In this document: positions 45,115 to 54,005 of the stretch, one piece after another
Layout of the letters: the number at the start of each line of letters is the position of its first letter
How positions within the stretch are numbered: position 1 is the first letter of the stretch
Assembly: GCF_024159265.1 (NCBI RefSeq)
Contig: NZ_JAMYWY010000001.1
Location: forward strand, 682,001 to 746,000
Length of the DNA stretch: 64,000 bases
Direction: 5' to 3'
From: Paenibacillus sp. 1781tsa1
GTDB taxonomy: Bacteria; Bacillota; Bacilli; Paenibacillales; Paenibacillaceae
Made by a program: the position numbers and the translations under genes
Notes under the pieces: generated by a model
What the model was told of the DNA's origin: nothing
Seen by the model: the letters and a program-made list of their open reading frames with translations, nothing else
Database searches by the model: none

Positions 45115-46173
45115 ATGAATAGTAGGAGTTTATATACGCAATGGACAGAACTCATGCCAAAGGGGGACATAGGCTTGGAACGGGAATGGAAGAGTGCCTT
45201 ATATACTTACGTGAACCAGTACAATCGCTGTGAGATCGACTACCGTCCACAGACCAGCGAACGGATCGTTACCGATCCTGACTTCGTGGTGGAACGGGGA
45301 GAGCGTATGGCAAGGCTGGACGAATGGTATCGTAAGCGGCGCGCCGTGCCTCTTCGCAGCGAGACCAGCGCCAAGCTTGTGCGCACGCTTATGGATGGAC
45401 AGGAAGAAGCGGTGGTGGATGTACAATTGTACAGCAGACTGTTCTATGAGAAGAGCGGTATCACCCACCGGGAGGACCGGATTGAGCGGGAGCGGTTAAC
45501 CTTTCTGCGGCAGAGTGGTGGATGGATCATTGGACGGGTTGAGCGAGAAGTGCCGGAGCGTCGCCCTGCGGGGGAAGGACGTCCGTTTCAACAAGCCGAT
45601 TTTGTACAGGCGATGAATCGACCGCTGCTGAATCGGGAAGTGTTGGGTCAGGGAAGAAGCTCACGGCAACAGGCCTATCGCAGAGATCTGGCGGTTGCCT
45701 ATGCAGATCGGTGGTGGAATGCGGGGAATCCGGCATTTGAGGAATTTGATGTGGATTGCACCAATTACGTGTCCCAATGTCTCTTTGCAGGGGGCGCACC
45801 CATCCACTATACTGGTAGAAGAGAAGCTGGCTGGTGGTATAAAGGGTATGTGAACGGCTCCGAAATGTGGAGTTACAGCTGGGCAGTCTCCAATAGTCTG
45901 GAGCGTTATTTGTCAGGCAGCAGTTGGGGTCTGACTGCGACAGAAGTGGAGCGTCCTGAGCAGCTGATGCTCGGCGATGTTATTCTCTATGATTGGGATG
46001 GAGATGGACGATTTCAGCACAGCACCGTTGTGACTGCGTTTGATGCGGGCGGTATGCCGCTGGTTAACGCACATACGGTTAGCAGCCGTCACCGATTTTG
46101 GGATTACCGGGATTCTTACGCTTGGACGGAGCGGACGGTATACCGGCTTTTTCATATTGCAGATGAGTTTTGA
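45115..46173 (+). CDS. Amidase-domain protein (Amidase_6, NlpC/P60-like fold)
   Basis: The 352-residue protein has a helical or mixed N-terminal half with many Arg/Glu residues. The C-terminal amidase domain shows the likely catalytic Cys in DVDCTNYVSQCLFAGG, followed by WSYSWAVSNSLERYL, and the His in FQHSTVVTAFD. This is the putative amidase domain common in Firmicutes. No signal peptide is seen, which is odd for a wall-acting enzyme. The start is uncertain: ATG 45115 has GGGGA upstream; TTG 45175 has a better site (AAAGGGGG). It lies before ddl. Confidence 0.75.
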   Translation: MNSRSLYTQWTELMPKGDIGLEREWKSALYTYVNQYNRCEIDYRPQTSERIVTDPDFVVERGERMARLDEWYRKRRAVPLRSETSAKLVRTLMDGQEEAVVDVQLYSRLFYEKSGITHREDRIERERLTFLRQSGGWIIGRVEREVPERRPAGEGRPFQQADFVQAMNRPLLNREVLGQGRSSRQQAYRRDLAVAYADRWWNAGNPAFEEFDVDCTNYVSQCLFAGGAPIHYTGRREAGWWYKGYVNGSEMWSYSWAVSNSLERYLSGSSWGLTATEVERPEQLMLGDVILYDWDGDGRFQHSTVVTAFDAGGMPLVNAHTVSSRHRFWDYRDSYAWTERTVYRLFHIADEF

Positions 46174-46310
46174 AGACGAAAGATTTTCGGGATGCGGTGA
46201 CGCAGACATCCAGTTCCGTGTAAAATAAGACCAGATAACACAAGCAGAAAAACAAGGGTGCTGAGCATGCAAGCATGACAGCATCAGGCACAGATAATCG
46301 GAGGGTACAC

Positions 46311-47411
46311 ATGAGTATGGATAAATTAAAAGTAGGCGTCGTGTACGGCGGAAAATCAGGCGAGCATGAGGTGTCGCTGCAAACGGCGTTTGCTGTAACA
46401 AACGCATTTGATTACGAGAAGTATGAACTGGTTCCTTTTTATATCTCCAAGCAGGGGACGTGGAAAAAAGGACCTGTCATGCATGCGCCGTTCGCGCAGA
46501 TTGAAGATTTGAAGCTGGAGCAATCCGCGGGTGGAACACAGGATGCGCTGAACGCGCTGTTTGGCCGTTTGTATGGCGGAGCGGAAGCGCTGGACGTGAT
46601 GTTCCCTCTGCTGCATGGTACGTTTGGAGAGGATGGCACCATTCAGGGCATGTTCGAGATGGCGGATATGCCATATGTAGGTGCAGGCGTATTGGCTTCG
46701 GCTGGCGGCATGGACAAAGTGGTCATGAAAAAGCTGTTCGCACAGGCTGGCATCGACCAATGTGCCTTTACGTATTTTAATGCTACACAATGGAAGCAGA
46801 CAGAGCACGAAATGATCGTACAGGTCGAAGATCAGCTGGGGTATCCTTGTTTTATCAAACCGGCCAATCTGGGCTCCAGTGTAGGCATCTCCAAAGCGCG
46901 TAACCGCGATGAGCTGAAGACAGCTGTTGAATTTGCACTTCGGTATGATACGAAGGTTGTCATTGAGGAGTTTGTGGAAGCCCGCGAAGTTGAGGTCAGC
47001 GTCCTTGGCAATGACGAGCCAATGGCTTCCGTTCCAGGCGAGATCGTATCCTCCGGTGAATATTATGACTATGCAGCCAAGTATATTGATGGTCAATCAC
47101 AGATGCTGATCCCAGCTCCACTGGACCCGGAGGCCGCAGATCGCATTCGCGAGGCAGCTCTGCAGGCGTTCCGTGCGATTGAAGGTAACGGCATTTCACG
47201 TGCGGATTTCTTCATTCGGAAAAATGACGGCGCATTGCTTATTAATGAAGTGAACACCATGCCTGGTTTCACACCATATAGCATGTATCCACTTCTTTGG
47301 CGTGAGACAGGTGTATCGTATGCCGAGTTACTGGATCGCATGATTGAGCTGGCGCTGGAACGTTATAACCGCAAGCAGGCACTGAATTACGAGAATGGCG
47401 TACAGGCGTAG
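46311..47411 (+). CDS. ddl: D-alanine--D-alanine ligase
   Basis: The 366-residue ATP-grasp enzyme makes D-Ala-D-Ala for peptidoglycan. The N-terminal motif VYGGKSGEHEVSLQTA, the ATP loop LGSSVGISKA and the omega loop EYYDYAAKY identify a true D-Ala-D-Ala ligase rather than a VanA-type D-Ala-D-Lac enzyme. The C-terminal NEVNTMPGFTPYSMYP is conserved. ATG 46311 follows GGAGGG. It lies 4.4 kb after the vanRSYZ-like genes but on its own unit. Confidence 0.94.
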   Translation: MSMDKLKVGVVYGGKSGEHEVSLQTAFAVTNAFDYEKYELVPFYISKQGTWKKGPVMHAPFAQIEDLKLEQSAGGTQDALNALFGRLYGGAEALDVMFPLLHGTFGEDGTIQGMFEMADMPYVGAGVLASAGGMDKVVMKKLFAQAGIDQCAFTYFNATQWKQTEHEMIVQVEDQLGYPCFIKPANLGSSVGISKARNRDELKTAVEFALRYDTKVVIEEFVEAREVEVSVLGNDEPMASVPGEIVSSGEYYDYAAKYIDGQSQMLIPAPLDPEAADRIREAALQAFRAIEGNGISRADFFIRKNDGALLINEVNTMPGFTPYSMYPLLWRETGVSYAELLDRMIELALERYNRKQALNYENGVQA

Positions 47412-47441
47412 CCTGCAACCATAAGATCAGGAGGGATATGC

Positions 47442-47765
47442 ATGGGATTTCAGACTGAATTCAATTCCGTATGCAAGTTCAAGAGTGAGCAGGAGCTGTT
47501 CGAACTGCTTGAATACGGACGCGGCAAAATGGTCAAACAGGGCTTCCGGGTATTTCCTACCGGCCAGAAAGTGATTGCATACACACCGGATAACGTGGCT
47601 GTAGCCATCGTCAAGATCGTGGTTTCCATTGCAGAGATCAACTTCCAGGGGCAAGAAGTAACCGAGGTGGAGATGCAACTGATCCGTAAACTGACGGAGG
47701 AAGAATCACGTATTCAGACCGCGCTTGCCGATGAGATGTTCTTTGGAGAACAAGCGCAGGAATAG
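47442..47765 (+). CDS. Small hypothetical protein downstream of ddl
   Basis: The 107-residue soluble product starts MGFQTEFNSVCKFKSEQELF and contains a hydrophobic strand region (NVAVAIVKIVVSIAEINFQG) and a charged helix (EMQLIRKLTEEESRIQTALA). I do not recognise a named family. AGGAGGG precedes the ATG, and it lies 30 bases after ddl, so co-transcription is likely. Confidence 0.75.
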   Translation: MGFQTEFNSVCKFKSEQELFELLEYGRGKMVKQGFRVFPTGQKVIAYTPDNVAVAIVKIVVSIAEINFQGQEVTEVEMQLIRKLTEEESRIQTALADEMFFGEQAQE

Positions 47766-47922
47766 TGATTTTGACCGTGAATGCGGGTTGGATGGACTGA
47801 TTTGCCAGAATACGATTATGGTCACTCTTTTAGGGTAAAACTTGGTTATATACAGTGACGGTACATCCTGACGGCTGAATATGCCGTGCTGGTTCTCCGC
47901 CCTAATAGAGAGGAAGAAATTC

Positions 47923-48924
47923 ATGCTCGTACGCTTTGGTTACGTGGCCATGTCCGTGCTTATAGAGAATGCCTCGCCTTCCCGGACCATGACCATGTCG
48001 AGTTTTAACAAAATTGATGACAGGGAAGCAGCCATCCGCAAGCTCGAACGGATTGCAGCAGAGAACCTGCATAATACATTACGTTTGCTCAGGCACAACA
48101 AGGGCAGCCATATTCATGTATATCGCTTCTCTTCCAAATTGATTCCACTGGCAACACACGAGGACCTGAATGACTGGGACCCGTTCCCGGCACTGAAGCA
48201 GGACTTTGCTGCCATTGGTGATTTTGTGAAGGAAAATCATATGCGTGTATCCTTTCATCCGGATCATTTTACCGTACTTAGTACACCCCGTGAGGGAGTT
48301 CTGCGCAACTCAATTCGCGACCTTCGTCATCATGTTCGGATGCTGGATGCCATGGGTCTGAATGCCACTGCCAAGAACAATATACATATTGGTGGTGCAT
48401 ACGGGGACAAGCCTTCGGCGGCGCTTCGTTTTGAAGAAAACTTTTTGAAGCTGGATCGGGACATCCAGGAGCGGCTGACACTCGAAAATGATGACAAAAC
48501 GTTCAATGCGCCCGAGACACTGGCCGTGTGCCAGCGCCTGGGATTACCCATGGTATTGGATATCCATCACCAGTGGGTGAACAACGAAGGAGAACAGCCG
48601 TGGGATCTGTGGGCTGATATTCTGAAGACCTGGGAGTCACCACTCGCCCAGGCAGATTCACCGGCTGATCAGCCATTGCCACCCAAAATTCATGTCTCCA
48701 GTCCAAAGAGTGAAAAGGATCTGCGAGGTCATGCCGATGGTGTGGAGGTAGAGCCTATGCTCGACTTCTTGCGTCATATCGCAGCAGACACCCCAAGGCT
48801 TGACGTGATGATTGAGGCCAAACGCAAGGATGAGGCTCTTGTGCAGCTGATGCAGAAGCTGGCATTCTATCACGAAGAGGGTGTGGAGTGGGTGGACGAG
48901 TCTACCGTCATCATTCATCCGTAG
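47923..48924 (+). CDS. uvsE: UV DNA damage endonuclease
   Basis: The 333-residue TIM-barrel enzyme nicks DNA 5' of UV photoproducts. The start MLVRFGYVAMS, the HIHVYRFSSKLIPLATH block, VSFHPDHFTVL, IHIGGAYGDK and the metal-site pieces LDIHHQWVN and IHVSSPKSEKDLRGHADGV match UvsE/UVDE. ATG 47923 follows GAGAGGAAG; the frame from 47881 adds 14 residues without a site. No SOS-type operator is seen close upstream. Confidence 0.92.
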   Translation: MLVRFGYVAMSVLIENASPSRTMTMSSFNKIDDREAAIRKLERIAAENLHNTLRLLRHNKGSHIHVYRFSSKLIPLATHEDLNDWDPFPALKQDFAAIGDFVKENHMRVSFHPDHFTVLSTPREGVLRNSIRDLRHHVRMLDAMGLNATAKNNIHIGGAYGDKPSAALRFEENFLKLDRDIQERLTLENDDKTFNAPETLAVCQRLGLPMVLDIHHQWVNNEGEQPWDLWADILKTWESPLAQADSPADQPLPPKIHVSSPKSEKDLRGHADGVEVEPMLDFLRHIAADTPRLDVMIEAKRKDEALVQLMQKLAFYHEEGVEWVDESTVIIHP

Positions 48925-49022
48925 TGCCAAAAGGGGCCTGGGCAACGAGAAACTTTACGACCTGTGGGGCGTATACTTTTAACAAGTATTTCAACTTTTC
49001 GTAGATTGATATAGAAAGTAGA

Positions 49023-49895
49023 GTGAACGCTTTGAATGAGAAGGAAAAGACACCTTATGTCGTGACAAGCAAAAGCTATACTGCCGTTGCCATTAATGCA
49101 GCTTCCAAAGCTGGCGAATGGATCAAAAGCCGTCTTGGGACGGTAACCGAACCAGGCACCAAATATTCACCCCAGGATCTGGTGACCGAAGTGGATAAAG
49201 GAGCGGAGCAGATGATCCGCCGCCTGATTCTCACGCATTTTCCCCACCATGCCATTCTGGGTGAAGAAGGCGTCGAACCGGGACCGGAAGCTTCGGCAAA
49301 AGCACTAAAAGAGGCCGAGGAAGAAGAATTCCTCTGGATTGTTGATCCTGTGGATGGAACGACGAACTTTGTACACGGATTCCCGTTTTATTCGGTGTCC
49401 ATCGCATTGGCTCACAATGGTGAAGTCATTGTCGGCGTGATCTACGACCCTTCCCGTGATGAACTGTTTGTTGCGGAAAAAGGTAAAGGAGCTTACGTCC
49501 ACGGCAACCGGATGCTTGTATCTGATGAACAGGAACTGGCTCAGAGCCTGATTGCGGTTGGATTCCCGGCAGACACAACCTTTGCATTGCCACTGAATAT
49601 GGCCGCTGTGCAGGCGCTTGCTCCGCAAGTTCGTAACTTGCGTGCAGGCGGATCTGCCGCTCTTCATCTGGCGTATGTTGCCGCAGGACGTCTCAGCGCC
49701 TATACCGAAGTTGGATTGAAACCGTGGGATATTGCCGCAGGTGCGCTGCTGGTTGAAGAATCCGGCGGCAAGGTGACCGATACCATTGGAACGCCTTATC
49801 AACTGTCCGTGAGTCATGTTGTTGCCAGCAATGGCAAAATCCATGATGCACTGACGGATGTGCTGAAGGAAGCGAAAGCTACTGGGTTGGAGTGA
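49023..49895 (+). CDS. Inositol monophosphatase family protein
   Basis: The 290-residue lithium-sensitive-type phosphatase has motif 1 as WIVDPVDGTTNFVHG and motif 2 as PWDIAAGALLVEESGG. The metal-site Glu is in ILGEEGVEPG. It resembles Bacillus YktC and E. coli SuhB, which hydrolyse inositol-1-phosphate or related substrates. The physiological substrate is unknown. The GTG start at 49023 overlaps a weak ribosome site; TTG 49032 is an alternative. Confidence 0.88.
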   Translation: MNALNEKEKTPYVVTSKSYTAVAINAASKAGEWIKSRLGTVTEPGTKYSPQDLVTEVDKGAEQMIRRLILTHFPHHAILGEEGVEPGPEASAKALKEAEEEEFLWIVDPVDGTTNFVHGFPFYSVSIALAHNGEVIVGVIYDPSRDELFVAEKGKGAYVHGNRMLVSDEQELAQSLIAVGFPADTTFALPLNMAAVQALAPQVRNLRAGGSAALHLAYVAAGRLSAYTEVGLKPWDIAAGALLVEESGGKVTDTIGTPYQLSVSHVVASNGKIHDALTDVLKEAKATGLE

Positions 49896-50051
49896 GTTTA
49901 TTCAACTCATCCATGCTTTAAATACTTTTAATTGTACATTAACGGAGGGGACAGAAAGCATCTGAAGAAGTGGAAGATGGTTCTGTACACGAAGTGAAAG
50001 TAAAAAAGTAATAGTTACGCAGGTATGATTTTAATTAAAGGAGCGAAAACA

Positions 50052-50342
50052 ATGGATGAATCCAAAGAACTGGAACGACGGCTCAGTGATATGCTGACGG
50101 AAGGGGACATGGAAGAGTCCGGCGACACCGATCAGCGTGAACGCCAGCTGATTCCTCCCAAATATGAAGTGCGAATCCAGACAGAACGTGATCCTATTGT
50201 CGAGGAAACGTTAAAGTACCGGAAGATGGCACGCGAAGTGGATGATCGTTATGATCGATATCTGGAGCGAACTACCGGGAACAAACCGGAGAGCGACAAG
50301 GGTCATTCGATTGCTGAAGACTCGGATAAGCCGCAATCTTAA
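50052..50342 (+). CDS. Hypothetical acidic protein
   Basis: The 96-residue product is highly charged and probably helical or partly disordered (MDESKELERRLSDMLTEGD, then VEETLKYRKMAREVDDRYDR). It has no cysteines, membrane segment or signal. AAAGGAGCG precedes ATG 50052. I do not recognise the family. It is followed by a hairpin terminator. Confidence 0.7.
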   Translation: MDESKELERRLSDMLTEGDMEESGDTDQRERQLIPPKYEVRIQTERDPIVEETLKYRKMAREVDDRYDRYLERTTGNKPESDKGHSIAEDSDKPQS

Positions 50343-50376
50343 TTAGTCACTGAACGTGATAGCTATGCTTCACCAG

Positions 50377-50409
50377 TAACAGGCTCCCCATTAGGGAGTC
50401 TGTTATTTC
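50377..50409 (+). terminator. Terminator after the 50052 gene
   Basis: TAACAGGCTCCC and GGGAGTCTGTTA pair (one G-U) and are followed by TTTC. The rest of the gap to 50647 holds no gene. Confidence 0.65.
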
Positions 50410-50647
50410 ATGCGCACTTCCAGCAGAGAGGACAGCGCCTACTTTAAAATGATAGAATAGAGTAACACGAACTTATGTCATTGGTTTGACCGATGTACTA
50501 TACAATAGTGAGACTGGTCAGAAAGTCCGCTTTTGATTACGAAGGATGCTTAGCTTTATCCATCTTGTCGGTACTGAAAAGCGCTCTTTGTGAACACGCA
50601 TATTAGTGTGAATTAAGATAGATTCGCGAAAAGGAGTGTTACCCCGA

Positions 50648-51970
50648 ATGAAGCGTAAACGTATATGGGAAAATACAGCTGCCGGTTTAACGGTAAGCAT
50701 GTTGGCGGGAATGCTGCTCTTTACATCATCTGCATTGCCTGCACACGCGGCTGACACCAAAACCGGTGTATTGCCAGCGGGTACAAACGAGACTTCGCTG
50801 ACAGCGAAGAAAGATGCAGTAGCCGTAACAAAGGAGTTCCGCATCGTCACATTGGGAGATTCCATAACGGTAGGTTATGAGCCCAACACGAAAGAATTGC
50901 CTTATGGTTATGTAGAACGTCTGCAGGAGCAAGGTTTGCTGCATGGACGTACACAGGTGGACAACTACGGGATTGCCGGATTAAAAACCAGTGGCCTAAA
51001 AAACTTCACTACTGCAATTAAGGATGGCAAAACACTGACTTCCGAAGCCATTCAACCAAGTCTTCCTGATCCAAGAGCGGGGCAGATCGGAGCCAATACT
51101 GCTGCAATTCGTGAGAGTGTAGCACAGGCCAATCTGGTTGCAATTACCATTGGGGGAAATGATGTATCTGAACTTCTCGGTACAGCAGACAAACTGAGTG
51201 ATCAGGAACTGCAAGCGAAGGTAAAAGAATTACTCGCAACTTATACTGCCAACGTTAGTGCAACGATTAATGATATCCATGAAATTAATCCAACAGCTAA
51301 AATTGTCATCGCCGATCAGTATCAACCGATGCCAGAGGTAGCAGGCAAGGCACTCTATGCCAAACTGATGGAGGCCTCCCAAGGTTTCACACAGACTATT
51401 GATGGAATCGCGACTCAATTCTCTGCTCAAGGTACTGATGTCAAAGTCGCACACGTGGCCAAGGAGTTTGTTGGTGGCGAAGGCACGATGACGCATATGA
51501 TCAAAGATCGTGATTTCCACCCGAACCAATTTGGATATGCGGCCATTGCCGAAGTATTTGCCAAAACGATCTGGGGAGATTACACCAAGCTGACTGCACC
51601 TGCCACAGGTGAACCCATGAATATTATCGTGAGTGGCAAAACATTGAACACACCATACAAACCGATTATCCGTAACGGTAAAAACTTTGTGGCGATTCAA
51701 GACATCGTAAACGCTGTAGGTGCTACTACGGTGTGGGATAACAAAACTTCAACCGCAACCATTACATATGGAGACCGAAAGGTCGCTGTGAAGATTGGTG
51801 CCAATGCTGTGAAGGTAAATGGAGCATCGGTTACTGTGGATACACCTGCATTCCTGAATAAAGTAGGTAAAGAGTCCAAAACATATGTACCCCTTGCCAT
51901 GGTAGCTGAAGGTCTTGGCTTTGATGTGCAGTATGTAGCGAAGCTGAAAACTGTTTTTGTTAATCCGTAA
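50648..51970 (+). CDS. Secreted SGNH/GDSL esterase with copper-amine-oxidase-like (stalk) C-terminal domain
   Basis: The 440-residue exported enzyme has a signal peptide to about residue 37 (AGLTVSMLAGMLLFTSSALP, then AHA). Its SGNH hydrolase domain carries block I VTLGDSITVG with Ser72, GGNDVS (block III) and the catalytic D-x-x-H in RDFHPNQFGY. Residues about 320-440 form a Cu_amine_oxidN1 domain (GKTLNTPYKPIIRNGKNFVA, TYVPLAMVAEGLGFDV), a cell-surface stalk domain frequent in Paenibacillus. It probably cleaves ester groups on wall or exogenous polysaccharide. ATG 50648 follows AAAAGGAGTG. Confidence 0.88.
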   Translation: MKRKRIWENTAAGLTVSMLAGMLLFTSSALPAHAADTKTGVLPAGTNETSLTAKKDAVAVTKEFRIVTLGDSITVGYEPNTKELPYGYVERLQEQGLLHGRTQVDNYGIAGLKTSGLKNFTTAIKDGKTLTSEAIQPSLPDPRAGQIGANTAAIRESVAQANLVAITIGGNDVSELLGTADKLSDQELQAKVKELLATYTANVSATINDIHEINPTAKIVIADQYQPMPEVAGKALYAKLMEASQGFTQTIDGIATQFSAQGTDVKVAHVAKEFVGGEGTMTHMIKDRDFHPNQFGYAAIAEVFAKTIWGDYTKLTAPATGEPMNIIVSGKTLNTPYKPIIRNGKNFVAIQDIVNAVGATTVWDNKTSTATITYGDRKVAVKIGANAVKVNGASVTVDTPAFLNKVGKESKTYVPLAMVAEGLGFDVQYVAKLKTVFVNP

Positions 51971-52000
51971 TATGTATTTTGTGCTCTAACATGTTATTCA

Positions 52001-52045
52001 ACAGCCAGAATGCCTTGACCTGATCAAAGCATTCTGGCTGTTTTG
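52001..52045 (+). terminator. Terminator after the SGNH esterase
   Basis: ACAGCCAGAATGC and GCATTCTGGCTGT form a 13-bp stem followed by TTTGTG. Confidence 0.82.
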
Positions 52046-52217
52046 TGTTCTTTTAAAATTGCTGACAGAGGTTTATACCTTCTCTAATGACCTGAAATGT
52101 TGCATAAATATATCTTGTCAGATGACCAATGGATGTGTAAATATGAAAATAACTTACAATAAAACCACTAACCCATTACATGACAGCAACCCTTCGCAAG
52201 GCAAAGGAGCGCTTAGG

Positions 52218-54005
52218 ATGAGTAAAATTAAGAACGCTTTCACAACACTGCCGATTCATCACAAAACAATTCTTCTCATCGGGCTTTTGATGTTAATCAG
52301 CTTTACGTTTTATGCGTCCGTACTCCGATATGTGTTCAGTATCTATGACCGTCAGATCTATGAGAAATCCTCGCAAGTCCTCAATATGTCTTCAGTAGGC
52401 ATTGAGAATCAACTGCGTGAAATTTCCAACCTTTCCTTCAAGGTGATGTCGGACGAGCCGCTTCAGCAATATCTGCTCCAACTGAAAAAGGTAGAAACGG
52501 GTTATGAGAAAAATGGATTGCGTAAAAAGATTACCAACAGGTTAGTCGCTTACGCGGGTTCCGAAAAATACGTCTATTCCATGCTATTTATCGATAATGA
52601 TAATAACGTTATGGCCGCAGGCAATCGGGAGGGAATCTCAGAATCCAAGCAAAAGGAACTGGTTGCACTGGGGCAGCAATATTCGGGCTCCAATGCCTGG
52701 CATACCAGTGGGGATAAACAGTCCCGACTCTTGTCGGTCCGACAGGTGAAATCCTTTATTGGCGGAGCATTTACATTGGAGGACCTCGGCACACTGATCA
52801 TCCGCGTAAGGCTGGACCGAATTGTACAGGATCAGATGCAAGAACCGGCCGAGGACTCCCAATTATTGATTACCGATGGAAGAGAAGTGATCTATCCAAC
52901 AGAATCAGCCGTCAGTGAAGCTGAGATTGAGTCTGAACTGAAGCGCACCCAGCCCTACGGAATTGCCATGTTGGAGCAGGGAAGACACTTTGTAGCTCGT
53001 GCTCATTCTTCCTATACGGATTGGACCTATTTGTACACCACCCCGTATGACCAGATGTTTAAACAGATCCAGTTTGTCAAACAGTTGGTTATGGTAATCT
53101 TCATCATGATTTTTCTGGCGGCGCTTATCATTGGAGCAAGATTCTCTCGCAGTATTACCCATCCAATTGCGCAGTTGATCAAAAAGATGCGTAATATCGA
53201 GAAAGGCGATTTGGATAAACTGGAGGAGGCTGCCCTCGGCAATGTTCCGATATCTCCACAGAATGAGGTTGGGCTGCTGCATCGCACATTCAAGATGATG
53301 CTTCAACGGATACGCGAATTGATTGATGAGAACTATGCCAAGCAATTGGTGATTCGTGAGACGGAGTTGAAAGCGCTTCAGGCGCAGATTAATCCACATT
53401 TTCTATATAACACGCTGGAATCGATTAACTGGCTGGCTAAAGTACAGAAGCAACGACAGATCTCGGAAATGGTTGAGGCGCTCGGATTTCTACTGCGCAG
53501 CTCTGTGAATATGTCCGAGAAGTGGATCACGCTGGAAAGAGAGCTGGACATTGTCCGCAGTTACGTGACGATTCAGCGTACTCGTTTTGAGGAGAGACTG
53601 GATTTCGACATGGAAATTGCCCCAGAGGTAGGAACGGCGCGGATACCGAAGTTAACATTACAGCCTTTGGTGGAGAACGCCATACATTATGCACTCGAAC
53701 CAAGCATTGACCCTTGCAGGATCCGTATTCGGGCGAGAGCAGATGGAGATAAGGTGATTATTGAAGTCGAGGACGACGGTCCGGGGATGACACCGGAATT
53801 CCTGGAACAATTACACGAAGGACGTATCCAGACAAGAGGACAGGGCATTGGGTTATCTAACATCCAGGAACGAATCAGACTGACCTTCGGTGATGAAGGC
53901 GGAATGGTGATAAGCAGCAAGCCTGGATCAGGAACTGTAGTATCGATCAGCATACCTTGGATTAGAGAGGACGATGACGATGTACAAAGTGATGCTCGTG
54001 GATGA
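52218..54005 (+). CDS. Sensor histidine kinase, YesM-type
   Basis: The 595-residue kinase has two membrane segments (about 20-40 and 285-305) around a large extracellular sensor domain, then HAMP, then a His_kinase domain with His394 in AQINPHFLYNTLESINW. The ATPase domain (LVENAIHYALEP, VEDDGPGM, GIGLSNIQERI) is complete. YesM-type kinases sense oligosaccharides and work with YesN regulators. ATG 52218 follows AAAGGAG; the 53 codons above it are unsupported. It overlaps the regulator gene by 26 bases. Confidence 0.9.
   Translation: MSKIKNAFTTLPIHHKTILLIGLLMLISFTFYASVLRYVFSIYDRQIYEKSSQVLNMSSVGIENQLREISNLSFKVMSDEPLQQYLLQLKKVETGYEKNGLRKKITNRLVAYAGSEKYVYSMLFIDNDNNVMAAGNREGISESKQKELVALGQQYSGSNAWHTSGDKQSRLLSVRQVKSFIGGAFTLEDLGTLIIRVRLDRIVQDQMQEPAEDSQLLITDGREVIYPTESAVSEAEIESELKRTQPYGIAMLEQGRHFVARAHSSYTDWTYLYTTPYDQMFKQIQFVKQLVMVIFIMIFLAALIIGARFSRSITHPIAQLIKKMRNIEKGDLDKLEEAALGNVPISPQNEVGLLHRTFKMMLQRIRELIDENYAKQLVIRETELKALQAQINPHFLYNTLESINWLAKVQKQRQISEMVEALGFLLRSSVNMSEKWITLERELDIVRSYVTIQRTRFEERLDFDMEIAPEVGTARIPKLTLQPLVENAIHYALEPSIDPCRIRIRARADGDKVIIEVEDDGPGMTPEFLEQLHEGRIQTRGQGIGLSNIQERIRLTFGDEGGMVISSKPGSGTVVSISIPWIREDDDDVQSDARG

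Noticed and set aside
44904..45122. A 72-codon frame upstream of the amidase-domain gene
   Set aside because: There is no ribosome site or recognisable product. The stretch is better explained as the promoter region of aconitase and the amidase-domain gene.
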